A DNA stretch of 37,119 nt, from positions 1-37,119 of the forward strand of contig JBJXGH010000103.1 of NCBI GenBank assembly GCA_046153685.1, read 5' to 3'. Made by a program: the position numbers and the translations under genes. Each line of letters opens with the position of its first letter. Position 1 is the stretch's first letter. This document shows, piece after piece, positions 7,235 through 15,049 of the stretch. The notes beneath the pieces are model-generated. The model was not told the origin of the DNA. It saw nothing but the letters and a program-made list of their open reading frames with translations, and did not search any database. This DNA comes from CAMAPP01 sp046153685. GTDB taxonomy: Bacteria > Pseudomonadota > Alphaproteobacteria > CADEGL01.

Positions 7235-8002
7235 TCATGACTTCGCGGTGTAGCCGCCATCGATGGGCAGCGCCACGCCATTGATGAAGCCCGAGAGGTC
7301 CGAGGCCAGAAACACCACGGCGTGGGCGACGTCCGCGGGCGAGCCGTAGCGGTGAAACGGAATCACCGCCTTGAAATAGGCCATGCGTTCGGGATCGACG
7401 AAGGAAGACGCCGACATCTCCGTCTGGATGAGGCCCGGGCAGATCGCGTTCACGCGCACGCCGAACGGGCCGAATTGCGTGGCGCCCAGCCGCGTCAACA
7501 TCACAACCGCGCCTTTGGAGGCGAAATACCCCGCGTTCGCCGTCGCCTCGATATCGGGATAGCGCGCGGCGACCAGGCCATTGATCGAGGCGATGTTGAC
7601 GATGGAGCCGCTTTTCTGCGCCTTCATGTGCGCAAATACCGCCTTCATGCCCAGGAACACTCCGGTCGCGTTGGTATCCATCGTCTTCCGCCAGGTCTCG
7701 AGCGTAGTGGTCTCAAGCGAGGCACGCTTGTTGATGCCCGCATTGTTCACCAGCACGTCGAGCCCGCCATGGGCCGCGATGGTCGCAGTCACGACACGCG
7801 CCCAGGATGCCTCGTCGGTCACGTCCTGCGAAAAAAACTTGCACGGCCCAAACTCCGAGAGGCGCTTTTCCGCCGCCGCGCCGCGCTCGGCATTGATATC
7901 CGTGATGACGACCTTGGCACCCTGCTTCAGCATCGCCTCGGCGTCGTGCTCGCCCATGCCCTGAGCGCCGCCAGTCACCAGCGCCACTTTACCCTTGAGC
8001 AT
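7235..8002 (-). CDS. SDR family NAD(P)-dependent oxidoreductase
   Basis: A 255-residue classical short-chain dehydrogenase/reductase, expected to oxidise an alcohol or reduce a ketone in the cytoplasm. It shows the cofactor motif TGGAQGMG (residues 10-17), NNAG (86-89) and the catalytic Ser139, Tyr159 and Lys163 (GYFASK). ITDIN after the second strand, with an acidic residue, points to NAD(H) over NADP(H). The ATG at 8002 follows GGGGGATGG closely, so the longer open frame to 8089 is not used. It lies 41 bp behind the hydrolase gene on the same strand, probably one operon. An extra loop before Tyr159 (YPDIEATANAG) is longer than usual. Substrate unknown. Confidence 0.88.
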   Translation of the reverse strand: MLKGKVALVTGGAQGMGEHDAEAMLKQGAKVVITDINAERGAAAEKRLSEFGPCKFFSQDVTDEASWARVVTATIAAHGGLDVLVNNAGINKRASLETTTLETWRKTMDTNATGVFLGMKAVFAHMKAQKSGSIVNIASINGLVAARYPDIEATANAGYFASKGAVVMLTRLGATQFGPFGVRVNAICPGLIQTEMSASSFVDPERMAYFKAVIPFHRYGSPADVAHAVVFLASDLSGFINGVALPIDGGYTAKS

Positions 8003-8043
8003 CCGTCCATCCCCCGATTGTTGAACTCTAGCAATGCGGCCCG

Positions 8044-9024
8044 TTAGCGTCCGCCCGCCCCGAAAAAGATCGACTTTAGAAACTCGCACGGCACCTCGAA
8101 CTCCGCCGCGGCGTCGGGGCCCGAATGACGCGCGCGCAGAAAACCGTGGATCATGCGCCGTGCGATGCGCAGCGTGCCCCTATTCCCCGCCGCGCCCAGC
8201 CGCTCGCCATAAACGATGCCGTCATCCGCCAGGCAATCGATTTCGGCCACGTGGACGAAGGCGGGTGGCAGGTTCGAGAGATCCTTGGCCTTCACCGGTA
8301 CGGCATAGGGATCCGCGATCGGACGGCGCGCGCCAAGGTAAAAATCCCACGACCGGTCGATGGACGCGGTGGTCAAGGGGGCGCGGCGGTATTTCTCATA
8401 GGCCGGCGCGCCAAGATCATCGTTCAGGCACGGATAGACGATGACGTGCGCGGCGATCCCCGGCCCCTTGCGGTCACGCGCCATGAGACAGCACGACGCC
8501 GCCATATTGCCGCCCGCGCTATCGCCCCATAGCGCAACGCGCGCCGGATCGCCGCCGAACAGGGGCGCGTTCGCGACGATATGGCTTATAGCGCCGTAGC
8601 AATCCTCTACCCCCCAAGGGAACCCGTGCTCGGGCGCCAGGCGGTAATCGATGCTGATGACGACGCATCCCGTGCGTTCGGCGATCCCGCTGGCGACGGG
8701 GTCGCCGCTTTCGATGCTGCCCTTGATGAAGCCACCGCCGTGAATATAGACAACGATCGGCGAGGACGCGGGCGCCGAGCCCGGGCGATAGATGCGCGCG
8801 GGTATTTCGTGCCGCGTGCCCTTGCCCGGCCCGAACGCCAATGTGCAAGACAGTGTCGTGTCGCGCACCGACATGTCGGACGGATAGGGTCGGCGTAAGG
8901 CGGCATCGTAGCTGTCCCACTGCGCGCGCAGTGGCGAGTTGCCGGCTTCGGTATTGACCGCTTGCTTGGCGCTCAGCAGCGCGGCCATGTCGGGGTGGAT
9001 GTCGAAATTCGGCGTATCGTTCAC
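8044..9024 (-). CDS. Alpha/beta hydrolase, hormone-sensitive-lipase type esterase
   Basis: A 326-residue esterase/lipase of the HSL (family IV) type. HGGG (residues 95-98) forms the oxyanion hole, GDSAGG holds the nucleophile Ser169, and Asp263 (AEIDCLADDG) and His293 (MIHGF) complete the triad. It would split an ester, lactone or amide of a small organic acid. A GTG start at 9024 is chosen because AAGGCGAGGA stands just before it. An ATG at 9054 would add ten residues. No signal peptide is seen, so it should be cytoplasmic. It is first in a two-gene operon with the SDR gene and divergent from the FAD oxidoreductase gene. Confidence 0.88.
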   Translation of the reverse strand: MNDTPNFDIHPDMAALLSAKQAVNTEAGNSPLRAQWDSYDAALRRPYPSDMSVRDTTLSCTLAFGPGKGTRHEIPARIYRPGSAPASSPIVVYIHGGGFIKGSIESGDPVASGIAERTGCVVISIDYRLAPEHGFPWGVEDCYGAISHIVANAPLFGGDPARVALWGDSAGGNMAASCCLMARDRKGPGIAAHVIVYPCLNDDLGAPAYEKYRRAPLTTASIDRSWDFYLGARRPIADPYAVPVKAKDLSNLPPAFVHVAEIDCLADDGIVYGERLGAAGNRGTLRIARRMIHGFLRARHSGPDAAAEFEVPCEFLKSIFFGAGGR

Positions 9025-9185
9025 GGCTCGAAGTCCTCGCCTTTCGCGGCCCAAGGATTGAAGTGGTCAAATCCTAGTCCGGTGCCGAGAAGGCCGCCAG
9101 CGCGCCGTGCGGGGGCAGGCATGAGACACGCGACAGTTTCCCTGTCCGCCGATACGCCGTAGATTACGCCCCCACTATCGAGGCC

Positions 9186-9202
9186 GCGCGGCCAGGCCGC
9201 GC
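9186..9202. promoter_or_regulatory. GC-rich inverted repeat in the divergent promoter region
   Basis: GCGCGGCC-A-GGCCGCGC is a perfect 17-base inverted repeat placed 18 bases before the ATG of the FAD oxidoreductase. It would fold into a tight hairpin in the leader or act as a binding site. In such GC-rich DNA it may also arise by chance. Confidence 0.3.
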
Positions 9203-9220
9203 AAGACGCGAGGTACGATC

Positions 9221-10561
9221 ATGCCGGACGACGCGCGGAGCCCTGCGGGGAAAGGGGCCGAGATCTTCGCACCCGGCTTCAAGGACACGCCCTATTGGTG
9301 GGAGGCGGCCCCACGCCCGCCCGCGCACCCGCAGGCCCCGCCGAGGGACGTGGACGTGGCCATCGTCGGCTCGGGCTTCACGGGGCTCAACGCCGCCATC
9401 GATCTCGCGCGCGCGGGGCGCAAGGTCGTCGTGCTCGATGCCGAGGAATTGGGCCACGGCGCCAGCACGCGCAACGCGGGCTATGTCGGGCAGACGCTCA
9501 AGCACGGATTTCGCGATCTGCTAAACTCCCACGGCGACCAGTATGCCGTCGCGGTCTATCGCGAAATGAAGCACGCCTTCGATTCGGTGGCCGAGCGGGT
9601 CGAGTCCGAACAGATCGAATGTGGCTTCAAGGTGCGCGGCCGGCTCATCCTCACCCGCTCGCGGCGCCAGTACGCGGATTTGGCGGACGAGTTCGAGCGG
9701 CGGCACAAGCATCTCGGAACCGAGTTTTCCATGATCGACAAGGCCGCCGTGCGCGACGAGGTGGCGAGCGATCTGTTCAACGGCGGCGCGATCGTCCCCA
9801 GCCTCGCCTCCATCCATCCGGGGCTTTATCACCGGGGATTGTTGGACCGCGCGCGCTCGGCGGGCGTGACCCTCATCGGCGGCACCCCCGTGCTTGCCGT
9901 GGTGCCCGACGGCAAGGGCTTCGACGTCTCGACCGCGCAAGGCCCCACGCGCGCGCGCGACGTGCTGATTGCGACCAATGGCTATACCGGCAATCTGGTG
10001 CCGTGGCTGCAGCGCCGCATCATTCCCTTCGATGCCCACATGATCGCAACCGAACCGCTTTCGCCTGAACGCATCGCGCGCTTGCTGCCGACCGACCGTA
10101 CCTATATCGACCACGTCCACGACGTGATCTCGCTTCGCCGCTCGCCCGACGGCACGCGCATTTTGTTTCTGTGGCGCACGGGCACACGGCCGACCACGCC
10201 GCGCGCGAAAGGCGCACAGCTCCACGCCGACGCCGCGCGTATCGTGCCCGAAATCGGCACGCTCAAGATCACCCATTCCTGGACCGGGCGCTGCGCGGGC
10301 ACGTTCAATCTTTGGCCGCACCTCACCCAGCACAAGGGAATGGTTTTCGCGGGCGGATATTGCTTCGCGGGCCTGCCGATGGGTACCTATCTTGGGCGCA
10401 AGGCCGCCGCGCGTATTCTCGGCCTGGCGGAGGCGCGCACGGTGTTCGCCGAGCGTAATTTCCCCACGGTCCCTGGCTATACCGGCAATCCGTGGTTCAT
10501 GCCCACGGTCATGCGCTGGTACGGCCTCAAGGATCGCTGGCAGATGCGCGGCGCCGCCTAG
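9221..10561 (+). CDS. FAD-dependent oxidoreductase, DAO family (PuuB/glycine-oxidase-like)
   Basis: A 446-residue D-amino-acid-oxidase-fold flavoprotein. The dinucleotide motif GSGFTG (residues 50-55) and the following GHGASTRNAGYVG are typical of the gamma-glutamylputrescine oxidase/glycine oxidase group, which oxidises secondary or primary amines to imines. The C-terminal half carries SWTGRCAGTFNLWPHL and the FAD-contact GYCFAGLPMGTYLG. A ribosome site (GCGAGGT) precedes the ATG. The N-terminal YWWEAAP is also common in PuuB-like proteins. It is divergent from the hydrolase-SDR operon and its stop codon interlocks with that of the opposing SDR gene. The amine substrate is not known; the aminotransferase genes nearby fit amine catabolism. 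Confidence 0.88.
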   Translation: MPDDARSPAGKGAEIFAPGFKDTPYWWEAAPRPPAHPQAPPRDVDVAIVGSGFTGLNAAIDLARAGRKVVVLDAEELGHGASTRNAGYVGQTLKHGFRDLLNSHGDQYAVAVYREMKHAFDSVAERVESEQIECGFKVRGRLILTRSRRQYADLADEFERRHKHLGTEFSMIDKAAVRDEVASDLFNGGAIVPSLASIHPGLYHRGLLDRARSAGVTLIGGTPVLAVVPDGKGFDVSTAQGPTRARDVLIATNGYTGNLVPWLQRRIIPFDAHMIATEPLSPERIARLLPTDRTYIDHVHDVISLRRSPDGTRILFLWRTGTRPTTPRAKGAQLHADAARIVPEIGTLKITHSWTGRCAGTFNLWPHLTQHKGMVFAGGYCFAGLPMGTYLGRKAAARILGLAEARTVFAERNFPTVPGYTGNPWFMPTVMRWYGLKDRWQMRGAA

Positions 10562-11310
10562 GTGATAACGGCGCCCCCATTGGGGCTCAGAACCTGACCG
10601 GTTACGAAATCGGCCTCGGATGAGCAGAGATAGGCGATGGCGTAGCCGATTTCCTCGGGCTGGGCATAGCGCTTCAGAGGAATCGTCTCAGCGATGCGCG
10701 CCATGAGTTCGGGGCTGTCGTGCGCCATCGGCATGGGCGTCATCACCTCGCCCGGCGCCACGACATTGACCGCGATGTTCCAAGGCGCGAATTCCTTGGC
10801 CCAGCCCTTGGCCATGGCGAGCAAGGCCCCCTTGGCCGCGTTGTATGCCCCGCAATTCTGAGACCCGACCGTGCCGTTGACCGAAGAGGTGTTGACGATT
10901 TTGCCGTACCGGCGCCGCTTCATGCCCGGCACCGCCGCCTGGGTCGCAAATAGCGCGCCCTTAACATGGACGGCGATCTGGCGGTCGAGGAATTCCTCGG
11001 TCACCTCCTCGACCGGTCGGCGATCGGAGGCAATACCCGCATTGTTGCACAGGATGTCGATGGCGCCCCACTCGGCTTCGACCATCGCACCCGCCGCCCG
11101 CACGGCCGCGCCGTCCGACACGTCGATGGCGAAGACCAGCGCCCGACGCCCCTGCGCGCGCACGCGCGCCGCCGTTTCCTCGGCGCCCGCGCCGTTGAGA
11201 TCAACGACCGCGATATCCGCGCCGCGCCCGGCCATGATGAGCGCGGTCGCGCGCCCGATGCCGCTGCCCCCGCCCGTGATCATCGCCACCCGGCCCGCGA
11301 GACTACTCAT
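10558..11310 (-). CDS. SDR family oxidoreductase
   Basis: A 250-residue short-chain dehydrogenase. It shows TGGGSGIG (residues 12-19), NNAG (89-92), and catalytic Ser143, Tyr156 and Lys160 (AYNAAK). VVDLN favours NAD(H). The start at 11310 has a perfect GGGGGAGGA site five bases upstream. It is the third and last gene of the LLM-amidohydrolase-SDR operon, 50 bp behind the amidohydrolase. Its TAG shares the palindrome CTAG with the TAG of the FAD oxidoreductase running the other way. It resembles 3-oxoacyl-ACP reductase/2,3-dihydroxy dehydrogenase-like SDRs, and the substrate is open. Confidence 0.9.
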   Translation of the reverse strand: MSSLAGRVAMITGGGSGIGRATALIMAGRGADIAVVDLNGAGAEETAARVRAQGRRALVFAIDVSDGAAVRAAGAMVEAEWGAIDILCNNAGIASDRRPVEEVTEEFLDRQIAVHVKGALFATQAAVPGMKRRRYGKIVNTSSVNGTVGSQNCGAYNAAKGALLAMAKGWAKEFAPWNIAVNVVAPGEVMTPMPMAHDSPELMARIAETIPLKRYAQPEEIGYAIAYLCSSEADFVTGQVLSPNGGAVIT

Positions 11311-11360
11311 GCGTTCCTCCCCCTGGTCATCGCCCGGCCGCCAACCGGCCGTTCGTCGTC

Positions 11361-12527
11361 TCACCCCAACGCGTAGAGCCGGGCAGGATTGTCCCAGAGA
11401 ATTTTTTGCCGCGCTGCATCGTCAAAGGGCAATTCCAGAAATGCCTCCTTGGCATGCGGCCAACGGCTGTCCTCGTGAGGAAAATCGGTCGAAAACACGA
11501 CCGTGTCGGTGCCGATGTCCCGTGCCGCCTGCACGCCCAGACCCTCGTCCGCCTCGATCGCGACAAAACATTGGCGGCGGAAATACTCGCTCGGCAATTT
11601 CGAGAAGTGCTTCTTGGCGTAGCTTTCGCGGTGCTCGAAATGCTCGTCCATGCGCCACAGCAAATATGGCGCCCAACTGCAATTGGCTTCGAGAAAGGCG
11701 ACCTTCAACCCGGGGAAGCGTTCGAGCACCCCACCCATGATCATGCAGGTGGCGGCGTACATCATTTCGACCGGATGGCACAGCACGTGTTCGGTCAGCC
11801 ACAAATCCTCGAACCGGCCGTCGAAACGATCCGCCGCCGCCGCCGGCAATTGATGCGGCCAGCCCTCGTGAAAGGTCACAGGCAGGCCCGCGCGCTCGAT
11901 TTCGCGCCACAGGGGATCGTAGGCCGGGTTGTTCCAATTGCGCCGACGCACGGGATTGGGGCGCAAATAGACGCCCTTGAATCCGAGTTCGTTCGTCATG
12001 CGCTTTACCTCGTCGATGGCGAGCTCGACGCTTTGCGGCGCGATCAGGCCGACCGCGAACATACGGCTTGGATCGCGGGCGCAGAATTCGACCATCCAAT
12101 CGTTGTAGGCGCGCGCGATTGCGGCGGCGAGGCCGTCATCGTCGTATTCCTTGCCGAGCGCGTAGAATCCGCGCGTCGGGAACATCACGGCCTTGTCGAT
12201 GCCTTCGGCATCCATGGCCGCGATCTGCACCGAGGAATCGAAGCCGCGCCGAATGAAATCCTTGAACTCGGCACCTCGGCCATGATGGGCAAGGCTGTCG
12301 TGCACCAATTCCTCGACCATCGGCGGCAGCCCACTCCGGCAAATGTACTTGCCGTCGTGCATGACGTTCTGGTCCATGATGAAATTATCGGTGCCGATGG
12401 GCGCCTGGTCGCGGTATTTGGGCGCGATATAGCGCTGCCACAGATCCTTCGGCTCGAAGACGTGCAAATCCGGATCGATGAAGCGCGGCCCGCTTTTCCT
12501 TGCCTTCTTCTTGCCGATCGGCGCCAT
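11361..12527 (-). CDS. Amidohydrolase family 2 protein (ACMSD-like), copy A
   Basis: A 388-residue TIM-barrel protein of the amidohydrolase-2 family, which includes metal-dependent decarboxylases (ACMSD, resorcylate decarboxylase) and hydrolases. The usual first-strand metal motif HxH appears as DPDLH (Asp20, His22). Other barrel landmarks are FHEGWPH, HPVEMMYA, LEANCSW and the catalytic-Asp segment STDFPHEDSRWP. A basic N-terminal tail (KKKARKS) precedes the barrel. The start has a GGGGGAGGACGCA site. It lies between an LLM gene (25 bp upstream) and an SDR gene (50 bp downstream). It is clearly a paralogue of the protein at 19322-20467, with which it shares APKYRD/EPKYRD, YDPLW and KILWDN. 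Function is inferred at family level only. Confidence 0.87.
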   Translation of the reverse strand: MAPIGKKKARKSGPRFIDPDLHVFEPKDLWQRYIAPKYRDQAPIGTDNFIMDQNVMHDGKYICRSGLPPMVEELVHDSLAHHGRGAEFKDFIRRGFDSSVQIAAMDAEGIDKAVMFPTRGFYALGKEYDDDGLAAAIARAYNDWMVEFCARDPSRMFAVGLIAPQSVELAIDEVKRMTNELGFKGVYLRPNPVRRRNWNNPAYDPLWREIERAGLPVTFHEGWPHQLPAAAADRFDGRFEDLWLTEHVLCHPVEMMYAATCMIMGGVLERFPGLKVAFLEANCSWAPYLLWRMDEHFEHRESYAKKHFSKLPSEYFRRQCFVAIEADEGLGVQAARDIGTDTVVFSTDFPHEDSRWPHAKEAFLELPFDDAARQKILWDNPARLYALG

Positions 12528-12552
12528 TGCGTCCTCCCCCGATGATTGCCGT

Positions 12553-13602
12553 CTAACGCCCGGACCTCGCCTTCGCCACCATCGGCATGACATCCCGGCC
12601 GATGCGTTCGATCGAACGCATGACATCGCGCTGCTCCATCCCGCCAATTCCGACGAGGCACGCGTAATGCGTAAGTCGCGCGCGCGTCATCTCGTCGACG
12701 ATCTTGGCCGCGCAACTCTCCGCATCGCCAATGATGGAATTCTCGATGATGGTGTCGAGCGAGACTTCGTCCTTGGCCGGCAAATCCCTGACCGTCGTGC
12801 CGTCGAGTTCGACATAATCGAAGCGCAGCGCCCGCGCGGCGCGCGCGGTGTATCGGAAATGCTCTGCGGCGGCGCGGCCATCGGATTTCGAATCGGTGAC
12901 GTACACGAAGCGCTCCAGCGCCATAGGCACCTTGGCGGGGTCCACGCCTTCCTCGAGCGCGATGCGGTCGTATTCCTCGCGCGTGTTCACGATCATCTCG
13001 AACGGCGCCCAGCCATTGTAAACGAAGGGGATATAGCCATTGCGCACCACGCGTCGGGGGATGGTCGGATGTCTGGTCGCGCCCGCGAAATAGGTCGTGG
13101 GTCGGCGATGGATGGGCCTGACGGCTAGGCTTGTCTCGACGATCTTGTGATGGCGACCGTCATAGGAGAACGACTCTTGCGCGAGCGCCGCTTCGAGGAT
13201 GTCCAGCACCTCGAGCCCGCGTTCCCCTGCTTCGGCGAGCGGTACGCGAAAGCGCCGGAATTCGTAGTCCTGATAGCCGACGCCGACCCCGAGTTCCAAT
13301 CGCCCCCCGGACATGAGATCGACCATGGCGTATTCCTGGGCGAGGCGCATGGGTTCGTACAGCGGCAGTACCAAGATGCTCGGCGCAAAGACCATCGTCT
13401 TGGTCTGGCCCGCAAGCCAGGAAATCGCCGTCAGGGGCGAAGGGCACAGGCAGTAATCGGTGAAGTGATGTTCGGCCAGCCAGCAGCGCTCCATGCCGAT
13501 ATCCTCGGCAAGACGCACCCGATCGAGCAGGGCGGAATATGCGTCGCGGGGATCGGCGCCCGGCCGACGGTTCTGCATGAGATGGAACAAGCCGAATTTC
13601 AC
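12553..13602 (-). CDS. LLM class flavin-dependent oxidoreductase, copy 1
   Basis: A 349-residue luciferase-like monooxygenase (bacterial luciferase/F420 TIM-barrel superfamily). Landmarks are GMERCWLAEHHF, the strand APSILVLPLYEPMRLAQEYAM, LMSGGRLELGVGVGY and the C-terminal RSIERIGRDVMPMV. Such enzymes insert oxygen with reduced FMN from a separate reductase, or use F420. No reductase is seen nearby. The start is GTG (GTGAAATTCGGC) with GGGGGAG seven bases upstream, so the longer frame is not used. It is the first gene of the LLM-amidohydrolase-SDR operon and divergent from the class IV aminotransferase. Substrate unknown. Confidence 0.9.
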   Translation of the reverse strand: MKFGLFHLMQNRRPGADPRDAYSALLDRVRLAEDIGMERCWLAEHHFTDYCLCPSPLTAISWLAGQTKTMVFAPSILVLPLYEPMRLAQEYAMVDLMSGGRLELGVGVGYQDYEFRRFRVPLAEAGERGLEVLDILEAALAQESFSYDGRHHKIVETSLAVRPIHRRPTTYFAGATRHPTIPRRVVRNGYIPFVYNGWAPFEMIVNTREEYDRIALEEGVDPAKVPMALERFVYVTDSKSDGRAAAEHFRYTARAARALRFDYVELDGTTVRDLPAKDEVSLDTIIENSIIGDAESCAAKIVDEMTRARLTHYACLVGIGGMEQRDVMRSIERIGRDVMPMVAKARSGR

Positions 13603-13638
13603 CGCCGTCTCCCCCAGGATCCCGCGCGCCGCCAACGC

Positions 13639-13690
13639 TCGATTGGAGCAGAGTGGCGCCTCCCTGCCAACAGGGGGGACAGCCAATCGA
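13639..13690. promoter_or_regulatory. Nested inverted repeats in the LLM1 / aminotransferase divergent promoter
   Basis: TCGATTGG (13639-13646) is inverted at 13683-13690 as CCAATCGA. Between them CCCTG-ccaa-CAGGG (13662-13675) forms a second inverted repeat. The pair lies in the 143-bp region between two divergent genes, where a regulator of both would be expected to bind. The two dyads are not exactly concentric. Operator function is inference. Confidence 0.4.
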
Positions 13691-13745
13691 CGGCGGGGGG
13701 CGCCTTCTGCGACAATCGCCGCGCACGGCCCGGCGGGAGAGGACT

Positions 13746-14708
13746 TTGGCGCCATCGCAGGACATCCGTTCGAACCGGCCGGTCGCCTATGTCGATGGCC
13801 GTTTCATCCCCGAGGATGAAGCCGCGATTTCGATATTTGACCGCGCCTTCCGCTTCGCCGACGCCGTGTTCGACACTTCGCGCACCGTCCGCCATCGACC
13901 CTACAAGCTCCGCGAACATCTGGAGAGGCTTTGGCGATCACTCGCCCACGTCCGGATCGACCCCGGTATGTCGATCGACGAGTTGGAGGGCATCAGTCGC
14001 GAAGTGGTCGCGCGCAATGCGCGCCACGTTGCCCCAAACGACGACCTATGGCTGCGCCAGTTCGTCACGCGCGGCGCGGTCGAGCGCATAGGCGCGGCCG
14101 AACGTGCGGGGCCGACCATCGTCGTGACCACCGAGCGCCTGAACTTTGCGCGCATGGCGAGCACCTATCGCCTTGGCGTTCCCCTGATCGTGCCGTCCCT
14201 GCGCGCCCCGCCTCGCGCCAGCCTCGACCCCCGGATAAAGACCACCAGCCGCATGACCCATAACCTCGCCGAACACGAGGTCGCCGCGATCGACCCCGCA
14301 TCCCGTCCCTTGATGCTCGATACCGAAGGTTTCGTGTCCGAGAGCACGGGCGCGAACTTCTTCGCCGTGTTCGACGGTACGCTCGTGACCGCCGGCGACA
14401 CAGAGGTACTCAACGGCATATCGCGCGCGACCGCGCTCGAACTGGCCGGCGCGTTGGGCATCAAGTGCCGCCAAGGCCGAATCTCGCCGTTCGATCTCGC
14501 CAACGCCGCCGAGGCCTTCATCACCGCCACGAGTTTCTGCATGGCGCCGGTGCGCAGCGTGAACGGCAAGGCGCTCGGCCTGGTCATGCCGGGTCCGGTC
14601 ACGCGCGCGCTCATGGACCAATGGGCCAAGACGATGGGCCACGATTTCGTGGCCCAAGCCTTTTCGCACCTGGAGCCCGGCGCGCGCGCAGCGCTGGATG
14701 CAGGCTAA
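13746..14708 (+). CDS. Class IV aminotransferase (branched-chain/D-amino-acid aminotransferase type)
   Basis: A 320-residue PLP enzyme of fold type IV. The N-terminal strand AYVDGRFIPEDEAAISIFDRAF is standard. The Schiff-base lysine is Lys165 (RIKTTSRM) and the proton-handling Glu is Glu199 (GFVSESTGANFF). It moves an amino group between an amino acid or amine and a keto acid; subgroups include BCAT, D-alanine transaminase and R-selective amine transaminases. The start is taken as TTG at 13746, with GGAGAGGAC directly before it. No ATG is available near the conserved N-terminus. It is divergent from LLM1. Confidence 0.87.
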   Translation: MAPSQDIRSNRPVAYVDGRFIPEDEAAISIFDRAFRFADAVFDTSRTVRHRPYKLREHLERLWRSLAHVRIDPGMSIDELEGISREVVARNARHVAPNDDLWLRQFVTRGAVERIGAAERAGPTIVVTTERLNFARMASTYRLGVPLIVPSLRAPPRASLDPRIKTTSRMTHNLAEHEVAAIDPASRPLMLDTEGFVSESTGANFFAVFDGTLVTAGDTEVLNGISRATALELAGALGIKCRQGRISPFDLANAAEAFITATSFCMAPVRSVNGKALGLVMPGPVTRALMDQWAKTMGHDFVAQAFSHLEPGARAALDAG

Positions 14709-15049
14709 TTCCTGCCAGGCAGCATTGGCGATATTGCGCGCGACTTCCAGCACCGAGGATCGAAAGCCATGGCGCATCGAAGACATCGCGGACAAAGACC
14801 GCGCCATCCTCGCAAAGTCGCGCCGGATGTCGTCCTCGGTGACGCTCGCCTCGATCGCCCCGATTGGCTTCTCCCCTGCCCCGATTGCGCTCATGCATTC
14901 ACCCGCGCCGGCGCCAAGGGCTGGATTTGCCTCACTTTTCGAACTCGATGGCCGCAAGGGCTCCGCGTGACGCCAGGGTCCTGTTCTGCGACAATCCCCG
15001 CCTCGAACACCGGCCGCCCGGCGGCCGTCGCGATCTAGGGGGATAGACC
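14709..15049. other. Intergenic stretch, no certain gene
   Basis: About 340 bp lie between the two aminotransferase genes. A minus-strand frame around 14700-14900 (MSAIGAGEKPIGAIEASV, then a segment ending VARNIANAAWQE) has protein-like codon use, but no proper end, since it runs on through the aminotransferase gene. It may be a remnant. CTGCC-a-GGCAG lies at 14712-14722. A GGGGGATAG site just before 15050 belongs to the next gene. Confidence 0.35.
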
